Origin: Saxidomus purpurata
Lineage: Eukaryota > Mollusca > Bivalvia > Venerida > Veneridae
Length of the DNA stretch: 64,000 bases
Assembly: GCA_022818135.1 (NCBI GenBank)
Contig: JAFMSR010000017.1
Span: forward strand, 7,545,533-7,609,532
Direction: 5' to 3'
The notes under the pieces are model-generated. The model was not told the origin of the DNA. It saw nothing but the letters and a program-made list of their open reading frames with translations, and made no database searches. Of the stretch, positions 11,601-22,939 are shown one piece after another (the stretch's first letter is position 1; each line of letters opens with the position of its first letter). The position numbers were made by a program, and so were the translations under genes.

Positions 11601-12265
11601 TGATTATCTTGATTTAACGTATGCTTTATAATAAAACAAACTTCTCTACCACCATATCTTTGTAAATCATCCATTCTGTGTCATATTAAATTTCGTCCTC
11701 TGCACATTTCAACCCGCGCTCATAGTTGAATTGCTTTAGGTAGGATTTGGAGCAAATCACGAGGGTCAAAAATTGTTTTTAGGGGAGTTAAGGCCTTCAG
11801 CGGGCCACAGCGCTTTGATTACACTACTGACAGCAAAGGGTTCTTTTGAGGTCATCCCTGTAGTCTTTTACATGGTATGCCTTTGTCGATAATTGCTCAG
11901 TAGATATCCAGTTGATACTCCTTTAAACAATTAGCGGGTCTAATCTAATTGACTTGTTAAACAAGTCAATTTCAGAAATTTTAGCGAGGTAAAAGCTGAT
12001 CCATGTCGATTTAAACAGCCTTTATGTATTCATATAATATAACGCGGATAAGTTACTAAATAAATGTGTCAACCATATGTTGTAAAATAAGGAAAAACTC
12101 ATAAGGCACCTTGAAATGTAAACAAAAATGTCAAATGTAGCACTTTAACTAAAGCTACTTCAAATAGACAACAGAAAGATGTTTCATATGGCACTTCATA
12201 GTTAAGTTCACTCATTTTACAATGAAAATCAAATAACAATAATTTAAAATATCAAAAACAAAATT
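8700..12265. other. TLR upstream region, duplication copy B
   Basis: This region is collinear with 3258-5048 but is expanded by segments missing from copy A: roughly 8700-9255, 10052-10580 and 10800-11945. I recognise no coding domain in these insertions. The first contains a decayed tRNA-like head at 8835-8910. The stretch of about 150 bases before 12266 is closely similar to the leader of TLR1. Confidence 0.7.
8835..8910 (+). repeat. degenerate tRNA-like SINE head
   Basis: The run ccggagtggcagtgatgtag followed by gcgtcgacttcggaattt and gggtctcggtattc resembles a tRNA-derived SINE head with a worn A box and B box. It lies in a segment found only in copy B of the TLR duplication. Confidence 0.35.
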
Positions 12266-12374
12266 ATGGATGCTTTAATTTCTCTCATATTTATAATTAT
12301 AACAAACTGTGTTCTTGGCAATTCTGAAGTGATTTTTCCAGAAGCAGGCTGCAATCAAAACAAACACACTGTAC
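12266..12374 (+). CDS. second Toll-like receptor, 5' end only (cut by gap)
   Basis: The first 36 codons encode a signal peptide and the N-terminal cysteine region of a paralogue of the TLR at 5049. It opens MDALISLIFIIITNCVLGNS and continues to GCNQNKHTV, where the assembly gap begins. Eight or nine of the first 36 residues differ from TLR1, so it is a distinct gene and not a duplicate contig end. Its upstream leader matches TLR1 as well. The rest of the gene is not in the next contig. Sequence homologous to the 3' flank of this gene family reappears at 44778. Confidence 0.88.
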
Positions 12375-12874
12375 NNNNNNNNNNNNNNNNNNNNNNNNNN
12401 NNNNNNNNNNNNNNNNNNNNNNNNNNNNNNNNNNNNNNNNNNNNNNNNNNNNNNNNNNNNNNNNNNNNNNNNNNNNNNNNNNNNNNNNNNNNNNNNNNNN
12501 NNNNNNNNNNNNNNNNNNNNNNNNNNNNNNNNNNNNNNNNNNNNNNNNNNNNNNNNNNNNNNNNNNNNNNNNNNNNNNNNNNNNNNNNNNNNNNNNNNNN
12601 NNNNNNNNNNNNNNNNNNNNNNNNNNNNNNNNNNNNNNNNNNNNNNNNNNNNNNNNNNNNNNNNNNNNNNNNNNNNNNNNNNNNNNNNNNNNNNNNNNNN
12701 NNNNNNNNNNNNNNNNNNNNNNNNNNNNNNNNNNNNNNNNNNNNNNNNNNNNNNNNNNNNNNNNNNNNNNNNNNNNNNNNNNNNNNNNNNNNNNNNNNNN
12801 NNNNNNNNNNNNNNNNNNNNNNNNNNNNNNNNNNNNNNNNNNNNNNNNNNNNNNNNNNNNNNNNNNNNNNNNNN
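12375..12874. other. assembly gap, exactly 500 N
   Basis: The run of N has a round length, which indicates a fixed-size scaffolding gap rather than a measured distance. Any reading frame drawn across it is an artefact. Confidence 0.98.
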
Positions 12875-13320
12875 ATAATGCTACATGCTAAATATCTAGA
12901 ATCTATTGCCTTGTGATTTCAGAGAAGATTTTTATAGTTTTTCCTATAAAAGTCTATGTAAAATCAAGTGCCCCCTCCCCCCCAGGCTGGGTCAGTTTGG
13001 ATCCAAGGGTCATGATTTTAACAATCTTGGTAGAGGTCAACCACACAATGTTGCATGCTAAATATCTAAGCTCTAGGCCTTGTGGTATCAGAGAAGAAGG
13101 TTCACACAAAAATTTCTATTTGTTGCCATAGCAACCAGTTTTGCATAGAATGGAATTCTTTTGACTCTTTTGATGGAGCTTTATGCAAGGAACATACCTG
13201 CCAAGTTTCATCAACATTGGCCCAGTGGTTTCAGAGGAGATGTCATTTGAAGCAAAATATTGACGGACGGACAACAGACAATTAATCTCCAATCTTAAAG
13301 CCACTTCATGTCAGGTAAGC
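12875..13320. repeat. dispersed repeat fragments at the contig start
   Basis: Two diverged direct copies of a block, 'atgctacatgctaaatatct' with 'gccttgtg' and 'tcagagaag', start at 12879 and 13046. A run with gacggacggacaacagaca and a caggtaagctaaaa end follows at 13261-13322. This resembles the tail of the transposon family seen at 34509 and 38084. No gene is visible. Confidence 0.5.
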
Positions 13321-14940
13321 TAAAAACCATTTCACTGTCTTGTTTCTATGATGTCAAAAGTGCAAATAACAAAATTTAGCAAGTATGCTTAGCATGATCG
13401 TGCAACAAGAACATTTCACAACCAATAACTATGAGAGCCAGTGAAAAATGCATGCATTCATGTACAGGGAAACTATGTGCACAGAATCCATTACCCATGC
13501 AACACAATATATCTCGTAACACAGTCCATGACTAGTTTAACTCAACTTAAGTCTTACAATTTTAAAACTTAAAATAGGTAAATTTAATGTAACTGAATAT
13601 CTTCAAACCAAGGGCCTCACTCTACTTTTCTGGAAGGGGGCCATAGCCCTTTTAAGCAAAATCATAGAACCCTTCACCATTTTCAGACAAGGTCAAGCTG
13701 CAACCAACTAACAAGAATTAGCGTCCCTTGGAAGCCCTTATCTAGTATATTTCTGGTTACTTCACAAGAATTTTGCCAAAAACTAGAGCTATCACTGGAG
13801 ATTATTCACAGCAATACCTATATGCCTTGACTCAATGAATGAGGACTTCAAGTGTAGAAAAGGGCATGATTTCGTGTTAAATCTTAGTAGACACAGAATG
13901 GTACAAGGATTTTGTACATTTGTATAGTTTGTACAAGAATTTTGTACATTTGTACAAAGTTTGTTAGCGATACAACATGTATACTCTCATGACCTTTGAA
14001 TCCTTAGCGTGACCTTGACATTGAGTCACATAGGGAGATGTGATAGGTTCAGAAAAATCCTTCACACGTTTTAGAAGACATAATCTCTTGCCCCTTTGAA
14101 CCATCTTGAAAGATTAACATTTGACCCAAGCTTCATGAAACTGTGGAATCATAAAGATGCCCTGTTAAATTTTTTGCATAACATGTAACACACCAGCATG
14201 TCATTATACTTTGCCCTGAAATTGTCTCATGCAGAGGTCATTGACAGAACTGGCCTTGTATATTACATATAAAGAAAGAAGTTTGTACGTTTTTCAGAAG
14301 AATAAGAGAACGTATGATAAATACTATATATTTCATTCATAGTCACTGAATATTGAAAGTATTAAACTCTTTGCCTATTCTGATACAATGCTCGACAAAG
14401 CTTATATCTCATTTAATAGTTTCAATATTGAATGACCATTCATATAACATCCTCTATGAATGCATGAAAATTCCCTGTAAGCAGTTGCTATCACAACATT
14501 AGTGCTTACCCAGAAAACCCTGTGATCCCGTCCACAATGTTAGCCCCTACGTCTCTAGAACGAGACCAAAAAAAAAAATGAAAATTAATTTTTAGTATTA
14601 CTTTATCTGACTTAACTCTAACACAGTGTTAATTCTAAATTGAAATAATCCATATTTTCATCTAGACCTTAACGTTTATTATTTACATGGGGTGCGTATC
14701 TAAAATTTCACCCACTGAACAATATTTCAGACCATGATCATGTCTTTGCAGGATTACTACACAAGAAAGATTTTGTCAAAAGCTAGAGCTATCACTGAAG
14801 GTGTTTCACTGCAACACCCATATGCCTTGAAGAGAGCTGCCTCAGAACAGGGTATGCGTTAACAATGCAAAATCTAGACCTCTATCATCTTTAAGAAACT
14901 GCCAACTTTCTCACATAAAGAGACATGGTCATTAGCAATG

Positions 14941-15020
14941 CTAGAACCGATGACCCTCAGTCGGAGACAGTCTGCAGTGGTTTTAAGTCAGTGATTCTTA
15001 AACCACTTGACCACAGAGGA
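14941..15020 (-). repeat. tRNA-derived SINE head
   Basis: On the minus strand there is an A-box-like run (gtggtcaagtggtttaag, complement of about 14997-15013) and a worn B-box end (tcatcggttct). It is not a tRNA gene, because the acceptor stem does not pair. Confidence 0.5.
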
Positions 15021-15089
15021 GGGTAACAATGCATAATACAATATAATAAGCACCACCATCCCACTGTCAAAAGCCAAGAAATGACAAAC

Positions 15090-15200
15090 ATCCCCTGCAC
15101 ACCACCAAAATTTAATATAAATATGCCCTGCACACCACTAAAATTTAATATAAATATGCCCTGCACACCACTAAAATTTAATATAAATATCCCCTGCCCA
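15090..15200. repeat. 33-bp minisatellite, about 3 copies
   Basis: The unit atgccctgcacaccact plus aaaatttaatataaat is repeated head to tail. Its 33-bp period is a multiple of three, so it produces a spurious open frame. Confidence 0.8.
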
Positions 15201-15304
15201 CCACCAAATACAACTAAACGAACAGAAAATTTAACCCTAAACCTTCTTTATTTAAAAAATGGATTTGTCCATCTTGAATTTTGGATAGTACTTTTGTAAC
15301 TTAA

Positions 15305-15395
15305 AAGAATCCGGCAGGTAGCAAGGTTTGAACCCATGACTCTTGAGAGTTTTACTGACTGCAAGTCAATGACCTAAACCACTTGCAAACACAGT
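15305..15395 (-). repeat. tRNA-derived SINE head
   Basis: On the minus strand, tttgcaagtggtttagg (A-box-like) and gggttcaaacc (B box) lie about 50 bases apart, as in tRNA-derived SINEs. Confidence 0.6.
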
Positions 15396-16039
15396 CAGTC
15401 CCAAGTTCGCTTAAAAAATGAAACCTCTCTGCAGAATACAAGAGCTGGGTGACAATGTTTACTGATATAAAAATATTAATTAATTACCACACAATACGGT
15501 AACTGTTGCAATTTACACAAAACCAGTTATCAGTGATGAAATGTCAGTGAACAAACACAAAAGTCATGCACCTTATTCTATATTAATTAATAATGCAAAT
15601 CACTCAAACAGCATTCTTTTTCCACACATAAACACATTACAAATGTTAGATGTACATTTTTACGAACATTATTTTTAATGATCAAAGAAAAAAACAACAT
15701 AACCATTTCTTAGATACGGCATTCTTCTATCATACATGTATATTTCTATTAATTCAAACAGCAGTCAAAATTCAAGACATGTATATACTGTTACAGCCAT
15801 CTTTTACTGACACTGTTTATTAACCAATTACTTTTATATGTAATTGGTTACATTACAATTATTCTAAGATTCGATCTTATTATGTTAAGAATTGATCTAC
15901 TCAAACACGGTGAGAAGGAACTAAATCACAACCATACCTATGTTTCACACATTAACCCCCACCTCCCATCAAATGGAATAGATTCAATGAACAACTAGAT
16001 TAGTTTTTGAAAAACAATGCCAACTGAATAGCCATAGGG

Positions 16040-16430
16040 GAAAATTTAATGAACAAGTCACTGTGACCTTAATTTTTGATCTTTTAACTCCCAAAACAAT
16101 AGGGATCAACTTTTCATTATACCAATCATCAATTATTTTTTAAATATGAAGCTTGAAGACTGTGACTCATATGAATCTCAATCTATTGAGCGTAAACATT
16201 TTCAAAGTTTGGGTCACAGTGACCTTGACCTTTGACCTACTGACCCCAAAAACAAAAGGGATACTCTACTCAGTAAGACCAATCATCATACAAAGTTTGT
16301 GGGTCATGAGTATCTCAAGTCATTGAGCTAAAACGATTTAAAAAAGTTTGGGTCACTGTGACCTTAAAGTTTGACCTACTGACCCCAAAAACAATAGGGA
16401 TAATTTAATCAATAAGATCAATAAAAAAAG
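16040..16430. repeat. diverged 'gaccttgacc' tandem block
   Basis: There are about three diverged copies of a roughly 145-bp unit containing gtgaccttgacctttgacct and actgaccccaaaaac. It shares its motif with the better-preserved array at 23924-24790. Confidence 0.6.
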
Positions 16431-16574
16431 ATCTTAACATGGGTTTTGCATGTCATCTCGACAATATCATGTGACCTTTCCTAACTTCTTTTCAGCTTTT
16501 TTCAAAAATAGATCCTCCAATAAATAATGACTGTTACCGTTAGGGAAAAAACTGAAAAGTTAAGAAGTGCTTAC

Positions 16575-16794
16575 TTCAATCCTTGTCCCATATCTTTCAG
16601 TTTATCTTTTGCTTGTCTGTGAGCACCATACGTTTGGACGTCATTTAGAGATTTTGTATATTTTTCCAGTTTTTTCTGTAAGGTGCTCAGAGACTGGGTT
16701 GACTTCTGATTCTTCTTCTCAAACACTTGTTTGATGCGTTGTAACTGTTGTTTGTCTGCCTCGCCAGCGAGTCGAAGATATTCATTAACATTTG
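16575..16794 (-). CDS. TMCC exon 4 (first coiled coil)
   Basis: The exon is 220 nt, after acceptor ttttttgcag and before donor gtaagc. It encodes about 73 residues, from [16 protein letters not shown] through [13 protein letters not shown] to KDMGQGLK. These match the most conserved part of TMCC proteins, including the short segment after the coiled coil ([15 protein letters not shown]). It leaves two bases of an unfinished codon, so at least one further exon is required. Confidence 0.92.
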
Positions 16795-16879
16795 CTGCAA
16801 AAAATAGACAAAAAATGTCTCTTTTTACATTTGTTGAGGGTGATTTACTCAAAGTTTTGATAATATCTCACCATTTAGT

Positions 16880-17310
16880 GTTTTTTACTTTTTGCTGCAA
16901 AGACTTGCTGTGCAGTGATTTATTACATTTTGCTGCAAAGAGTTGCTGTACAGTGATTTTTCACTTTTAGCTGCAAACGACTTGCTGTTCAGTGATTTTT
17001 AACTTTTTGCTGCAGACTTGCTGTGCAGTGATTTTCTACTTTTGGCTGCAAAGACTTGCTGTACAGTGATTTTTTACTTTTTGCTGCAAACGACTTGCTG
17101 TTCAGTGATTTTTAACGTTTTGCTGCAAAGACTTGCTGTGCAGTGACTTTCTACTTTTGGCTGCAAAGACTTGCTGTACAGGGATTTTCTACTTTTAGCT
17201 GCAAAGACTTGCTGTGCAGTGATTTTCTACTTGCTGTGCAGTGATTTTTTACTTTTTGCTTCAAAGACTTGCTGTGCAGTGATTTTTTACTTTTTGCTTC
17301 AAAGACATAA
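16880..17310. repeat. ~39-bp minisatellite in TMCC intron 3
   Basis: There are roughly eleven units with the core tttgctgcaaagacttgctg, then tgcagtgattttttacttt. On the minus (gene) strand each unit presents agtctttgcag followed by c, which resembles the true exon-4 acceptor only about 90 bp away. Units vary by small substitutions and a deletion near 17230. Confidence 0.85.
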
Positions 17311-17637
17311 ATTTTTCTAGCATTTAGACAGAGTATTAAGAATATTTCCAGACTTGTGGGAACTTTCAAGTATTCTCTTTGTAATATTAGACAGCTTTTT
17401 TTATCTAGAGCCATAAAATCACAGAGTATGCCTTTGAGAATGGCTGTATCCATGAAAAAGCTTTCTGCTCAAAGGGTCATGTTTCAAACAGTAATGTCGA
17501 GAGATCTTATGCAAGGATGTATTGACCGCAGTTTTTGTTGTTTATCATGCAGAAACCCACCTACACCCAATACAAATGTATTAATGAACTTTCACACTGT
17601 ACTGACATGTACAGTAGTCGGAACGTAACAGTTGTCA

Positions 17638-17860
17638 AAATTTGCGTATATCGTGCGTATAACGTGCGTGCAACGTGCGTATAACGTGCGTGCACTCATC
17701 GTGTATTTTGTCAATCGTATATCGTGTATCATATCGTATCATTCATCGTGCAACGTGCACCATATACTATACACGATACACGATACACGATTCGCGATGC
17801 ACGATAATCCATACGGTATACATACGATTCGATGGTGTATTTAGTAGTTAATCGTTTTAC
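17638..17860. repeat. left subterminal CGTG/ACACGAT repeat cluster
   Basis: Many short cgtgcgt, aacgtgcg, tatcgtg and gatacacg words occur in both orientations and make an imperfectly palindromic, CpG-rich patch in an AT-rich region. Such subterminal clusters often bind transposase. That role is an inference here. Confidence 0.7.
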
Positions 17861-18186
17861 TTAGCGTGCACATCTCCCCCAAAAAAGTGCTGATTTCAGT
17901 TTATATTATTTAGTGTAGTTGCGAGCGAGAAAGACTTCCGGGACAGGTCGAAGACATTTTCACCTCATATCCGAAATTTAGGTCTATTTTTGCAACGGAA
18001 AGGACATCTTTTTTTATCTAAACTGCTGTTGTCAATGCATTCCTTAAAGTGCAGCAGACAAGGTACGCCTGTATCGAAGCAACATCGATATCGTGGGTAT
18101 GATGTTAACAAGTGTTTTATCGGCTATATGCAAATAATACGCCGAATCAACTACACTTTTACGAAAATATTTAAAGTCCGAAGCAA

Positions 18187-18256
18187 TCCAAAACGTCCCC
18201 AAAACAAAACGTCCCCAGACCAAAACGTCCCCCCCATATGACCAAAACGTCCCCTA
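18187..18256. repeat. short aaaacgtcccc direct repeats
   Basis: Four copies of (c)aaaacgtccc(c) lie within 70 bases inside the 5-kb TIR element. The function is unknown. Confidence 0.7.
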
Positions 18257-18659
18257 TACTGCCTGATTGGAATAATATATCCGTTAGCTGTCATAAAGAG
18301 AAAGGTAATTAGGTAGTGTCTTTGACTGATTAATTAGTTTGAGTCTCATCAAATGCCTCATTGTCATTCAAAACAGGGTCTGAATATTGTCCAAAATTAA
18401 GGCCTCCAGCTGGCCCTTAGTGTGTTGTCCTCTACTCCTGCCTACCTGTTTGAACTTGAGGCCTGGGTTCGCCCCTTAGACTGGGGCGCCAGGAATATAT
18501 TCTCAAATATTGAGCGAAAGTCAAGGTTTTGGTCAGTGAGATCATAAAGCACGGCTATTTTGTAAGATCCTCCTACAAGTGCCCTATGAAAACAAAATTA
18601 TCAAATCTGACATACCGCATCTCGCAAAGTTAGAAACTCAAATGATAGATCAGATATTT

Positions 18660-19441
18660 TTATTCTGGACATCTACATATATACACAGATGGGTCTAAAA
18701 ATCCAGGCTTTGGTATATTAGCTTCAGCTGTTGTAATCCATCTATACATGTATGTTGCCATCATAGGAAGATTGACAAATTATTGTTCCATTTATCAGGA
18801 ATACTCTATAACCTGTTCCTGCATTTATACCAGAAATGATAACAATAGACACTGCATTGAGCTGTCTTTTACATCATCAACCTAAAAAACTTGCTATATT
18901 GTATATATTTTCAGGTTCACTATCATCTCTGTTCTCAATAAAATAAAAAAACAGTCATTCTAGACCAGAGTTATTGAAAACATTATTATTATTCATAAAT
19001 TTTATCAATGCCTAAAAACAGGCTTACCAGTTACCATGTTATAGTGCCCAGCTCATGTAGGTTTATGATAATATCTGGTAATGAGAGCAGATGATGCAGA
19101 CAAAAGGGGCCTGGTTTAGGGGCCATGATCCAGGACAATTACCATACTCACCTACAGAAATATATGCCAGGATTCGAACCACTATCCTGGATGGATGGTG
19201 TAGAGAATTGAAACTTAAAACAAACACATTTTGCCGCAAAACAGTGCGACCTGGCCGTCCTATGGGATACTTGACAAATTACAAAATGGACAAATCAATC
19301 ACACGTCTTAGGCTGGGCGCAAACTTACTACCAACCAGCTCGGGTTGGTACATACTTTGGTTTGACCAGGTTTGCATCTCGTGCATTGTAAAATGTAACA
19401 CCCCTCACTGGCTATTTGACTGCATAGCTTTCACCACATAG
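18660..19441 (+). pseudogene. decayed LINE RNase H domain
   Basis: Fragments in different frames follow the order of an RNase H domain from a non-LTR retrotransposon. HIYTDGSKNPGFG starts near 18676. IFSGSLSSL, where the family has a DS, lies near 18910. A segment resembling WVPSHVG...GNERAD spans about 19035-19095. A tail near 19140-19430 carries YSPTEIYARIRTTILDGW and later a C...C...H...C zinc-like end (CNTPHWLFDC). Frameshifts and stops separate the pieces. The catalytic aspartate is lost in the third motif. It sits inside the TIR element, so it was either captured by it or inserted into it. Confidence 0.7.
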
Positions 19442-21320
19442 AGACTAAAATTCAAGCCAGAAATGGATAAGCTTGGACTTGCATGGTTGCACTATTAATG
19501 ATTATTCTCAGTCTAAGAAAAGCCCTAAGTTAATGTGTATAAAGGTTGTTGGAGAATAACATAGTAGACTGTCAAATGACTGATAAAATTAGTTATCTAA
19601 TTTACTCCAGTTGCTATCAGACCCCATCCTGTAGGTCACTAGTCAAAATCCTAAACAATTTTTGTATAAATGCAATTTTTCATATTCAATAAGTACTTAG
19701 TATTTTAATTGTAGTAGTAAACATGCTGTTTCACTGGTTAGTGGGTGTTGATTTAAATTGGCAACCCAAAACATAAAAATTCAATCTTGTTATTATTTAG
19801 CAAATCATAGTCTGCACATAACAGAAATTAGCAGGGAGTGATGGGTGACATGTTGGTAGGGGTTGCCCAACCACTGTTCCTGTTACATACCTGTTTCAGT
19901 TATAAAATACTGTAACTGTAATTTATATCTTATATATAATTTAATACTGTATGGTAGTTTGCACAGTGTCTGTATGGCACCATATAATAATTATAATTAA
20001 ACAAAATTTCACTGGCTATTATCTGTAATATGTTGGGGACGGAGGGTTCGGGTTCAGGATAAATGTAAGCCGGTTTCTGCTTACAAACCTACTTGTACTA
20101 CCTCCAATTGAATGAAACATCAACCCTTTTATTATGATCAGTAAGTAGATCCTTGCAGGTTTGGACTGGCCACTGGCCATACAGATGCTACATCTGATCA
20201 CCTGCATCTTTCTTACCAGTTTAACTATAACAGACTCTTACTCTCTTACTTCAGAAGGAGGCACATAGAAAAAATTGATTTTAATCAAGTTGTACACCTT
20301 GAAATAGGTTTTATTAGATTTGTAATATATATCAGTCTTGTGAGAACCCTCACACTTGATTAATAATTGTATTTTAGTATTACAAGTAGTTCTTTTACTG
20401 AAGATCCTAATTAAATTAAGTAGTAAGTTCTGCAAAGAGCTCATTATTTAAGTATACAATAGTATAATATCACTAAAAGAGTACCATAATCATGTTGTAT
20501 AAAATGAATAAAACATTTTAAAAAATAAGATTTCTTTTAAGGCTAAGATGGCAAAATTGTGCTTGTGTGGACTTCCCGTAAAGCCAGTGATACCGGCTAA
20601 CACCTATTTTTGTAGTTTTATTTTTGAACACCTCTATATTAATTGGGTGTAGTTTGTAATCTTAATAGCTTAATAAAGAAAATAATATGAAAATCACATC
20701 TATTACTAAGTCACAATTTACTCTGGTCTCAGTAGACCGGTTGTATAGTTATGTAGTCATATAGTACTTCTGACACTGATCTCCTCTGGTTAGTTTCATA
20801 AATTGAATCCATTTTAGAAATCCTTCAAAGGGCCTTTTTTCCTGTAAGTGTGGCAGAGGTGGTGCTTGAACTCTGTCCGGTTTATTAAATGTGTTCCTCA
20901 TCTCTGATAGTTTCCTTAAATGCCTAGCTTACATCAATTTGAACAAATATAGATCTTTTAAGTTCTTTCTACATATCTAAATTCCAAAATAACTAAAAAA
21001 AAACATGAGTACCATCATTGCTGAGCTCTATTCTGCAGTCTCATAGTTATTGAGGTTTTTGAAACATGTGAGGTTACACCCCCCTTTATAAATAGTGTTG
21101 CTTAGCTCTTTCATATTGTTGTCAGTCTTCCAGCAATTTATTTGCTAATGCTACACTGTATTCCAAGAACAATTTTTCCAAATGATCTACTACATGTATA
21201 GTATAAAAGTAAAAGGTAAAGTGCTTTTTTATTAAAGTGTCACCCCTATTTAAAGGGCCAGCCATTTCTGACTTATGAGAGACTTTTTGAGCACATGTAC
21301 CTCCCGAATCCTACCCTTTA
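19442..21320. other. interior of the TIR element, no gene seen
   Basis: This is AT-rich sequence without a recognisable domain on either strand. No transposase-like motif was found. Confidence 0.5.
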
Positions 21321-21329
21321 ATGCCAGGC

Positions 21330-21475
21330 ACCAGGCAGGTAGGCATACGGTAACCATTATTTAACTAGCTGGCGGCTCACCAACCAGCCATATCAGAACG
21401 GACCCCTGGTGGGCTTCGAACCTACGACCCCCCACTCCAAAGGCGGATGCCTAAACCACTAGACCAAGGGAGACG
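21330..21475 (-). repeat. tRNA-derived SINE
   Basis: On the minus strand tggtctagtggtttaggc (A box) and ggttcgaagcc (B box) are well preserved and correctly spaced. Positions are about 21450-21467 and 21412-21422. A tRNA-unrelated body extends to about 21330. This is the clearest SINE in the window. Confidence 0.75.
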
Positions 21476-22499
21476 GTATATGTACATGTATTACCACCTC
21501 ATAATATCATCAGAGTTATGGTTCATTTCCTAGACAGTTTTACAAATTTTATCCCAAAATGGGTGAGAAAATTTATAATACATAACAGTCTGTTTAATTT
21601 TACTTTAAATTTATTACTACCCCAATAAAGTATTACTCAAACCACCTCGACAGGGGTTCTGAATCTAAAAGAATGGTAGCAGTGACATAAAGTATATGAA
21701 ACTGCGTGCCAAGAATTAAACTTTAATAACCCTCTTCACACTAGAAAATATCACTGTTTCCTAGAGGTTCATTTTTTCTATGTGTTTTTATATACCCCAC
21801 CTATAGAATAGGCCCACTAAAACACACTATAAAGTAACATGATATAAAACTTTACATAGAATTAATTACCATAGTCCACAGTACATAAATACTGCATTGC
21901 GCTTTAATTATCTTCTCTACTCTAAGAATAATATTAGATTTCTAGAGGGACAATTTTCACTTTCGGGCTACCGGAAAAAACCTAAATATTGTTCAAAACT
22001 TTTTTCTATTAAAACATTGGTCAAAATTAGGGGCTGTATAATCATCACAACTATAAATACTACAAAATAACACTAAAAACCCCGTTCCAAATGCTTGATT
22101 TATTCGAAAACGCCATTTCAAGCTTTCAGTTTCTTCAATGTCAATTTACCCCACCCACTTGACACCCATCAACATATCAATTCAAGGTTCCAGTATAAAA
22201 TTATTATACTTGAACACGGTCCTAAAAAGTGTCTTTAATGTAGAATTTATTTAACGAAAAGTGTAGATGGCAATTAACTTTAATTACGCCCATTTTCTCG
22301 CACATCGGGATCAATTTCCTGCCAAAGTCACTCCGACAGGTGTTCAAATTTGACACATACTGTGATATGAAAACTGTGGATCTTTGACACTTATCGATGT
22401 CATTTTTTATTGTTAAGGTATGAAACTTCTAATTGATCTTATTCTTTCGGTCTGATTAAAAGGTCTAAGTCTCGTTCAAATGTGAAATCTCAAAGTGAT

Positions 22500-22659
22500 C
22501 GTATAATGTGTATAATCCGTTTATCGTGTAGCGTGCGCTTCGTACATCGTGTATATCGTGTATCGTTCTGAATCGCTCATCGTGTATTTACCGAACGTGC
22601 AACGTGCGTCTAACGTGCGTGTATCGTGCGTACATCGTGCGTGTATCGTGCACTCCGTG
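22500..22659. repeat. right subterminal CGTG repeat cluster
   Basis: Words such as atcgtgtat, aacgtgcgt and catcgtgcg recur up to the 28-bp TIR. They run in the same plus-strand sense as those at the left end, so the subterminal repeats are direct while the termini are inverted. Confidence 0.7.
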
Positions 22660-22939
22660 TGACAACTGTTACGTTCCGACTACTGTAGCTATGGACAAAA
22701 GCTCCTTCCCTGCTTGTTAATGTTTCTGATAGTATGTTAACAAAACTAACAGCTTTTCTTACTTAATGAACAAACTATGAAGTTACATTCAACACGGATG
22801 AACTTTTCCTACTAACATTTTGCTTCATTTATTGACTAGTAGCATTTCAATGCTTATAAAGTTTGTCTCTATAAGCTATGTTAATTATCTGAACCACAGT
22901 CCAATGCCCTACCCCCTACACCACTTTGCCTTCCTATAC

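Larger units (their letters stand above)
13321..16574. other. non-coding, 3' side of the last TMCC exon
   Basis: I searched this stretch on the minus strand for the exons expected after 16575, which should encode the linker, the second coiled coil and the two C-terminal membrane helices of TMCC proteins. None was found. It holds SINE heads, a short 33-bp repeat at 15090-15200 and a diverged 'gaccttgacc' tandem block at 16040-16430. Confidence 0.5.
17610..22687. mobile_element. 5.08-kb TIR element with perfect 28-bp inverted ends
   Basis: The left end reads TACAGTAGTCGGAACGTAAC and continues to 17637. The right end (22660-22687) is its exact reverse complement over all 28 bases. The sequence can be read as a TA target duplication followed by CAGT, the usual start of IS630/Tc1/mariner and pogo TIRs. 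Subterminal regions at both ends (17638-17860 and 22500-22659) are packed with cgtgcgt, cgtgtat and acacgat repeats. I found no transposase, so this looks non-autonomous. It contains a decayed LINE RNase H segment, a SINE and a short aaaacgtcccc repeat (18187-18256). It lies entirely within intron 3 of the TMCC gene, 253 bp from exon 3. Confidence 0.85.

Noticed and set aside
12266..12916. An open frame running across the first run of N
   Set aside because: Only 12266-12374 is real TLR coding sequence. The part after the gap belongs to a different contig and reads repeat DNA.
19091..19441. A host gene of 116 codons
   Set aside because: Its order and motifs match the tail of a LINE RNase H domain, and the frames around it are broken.
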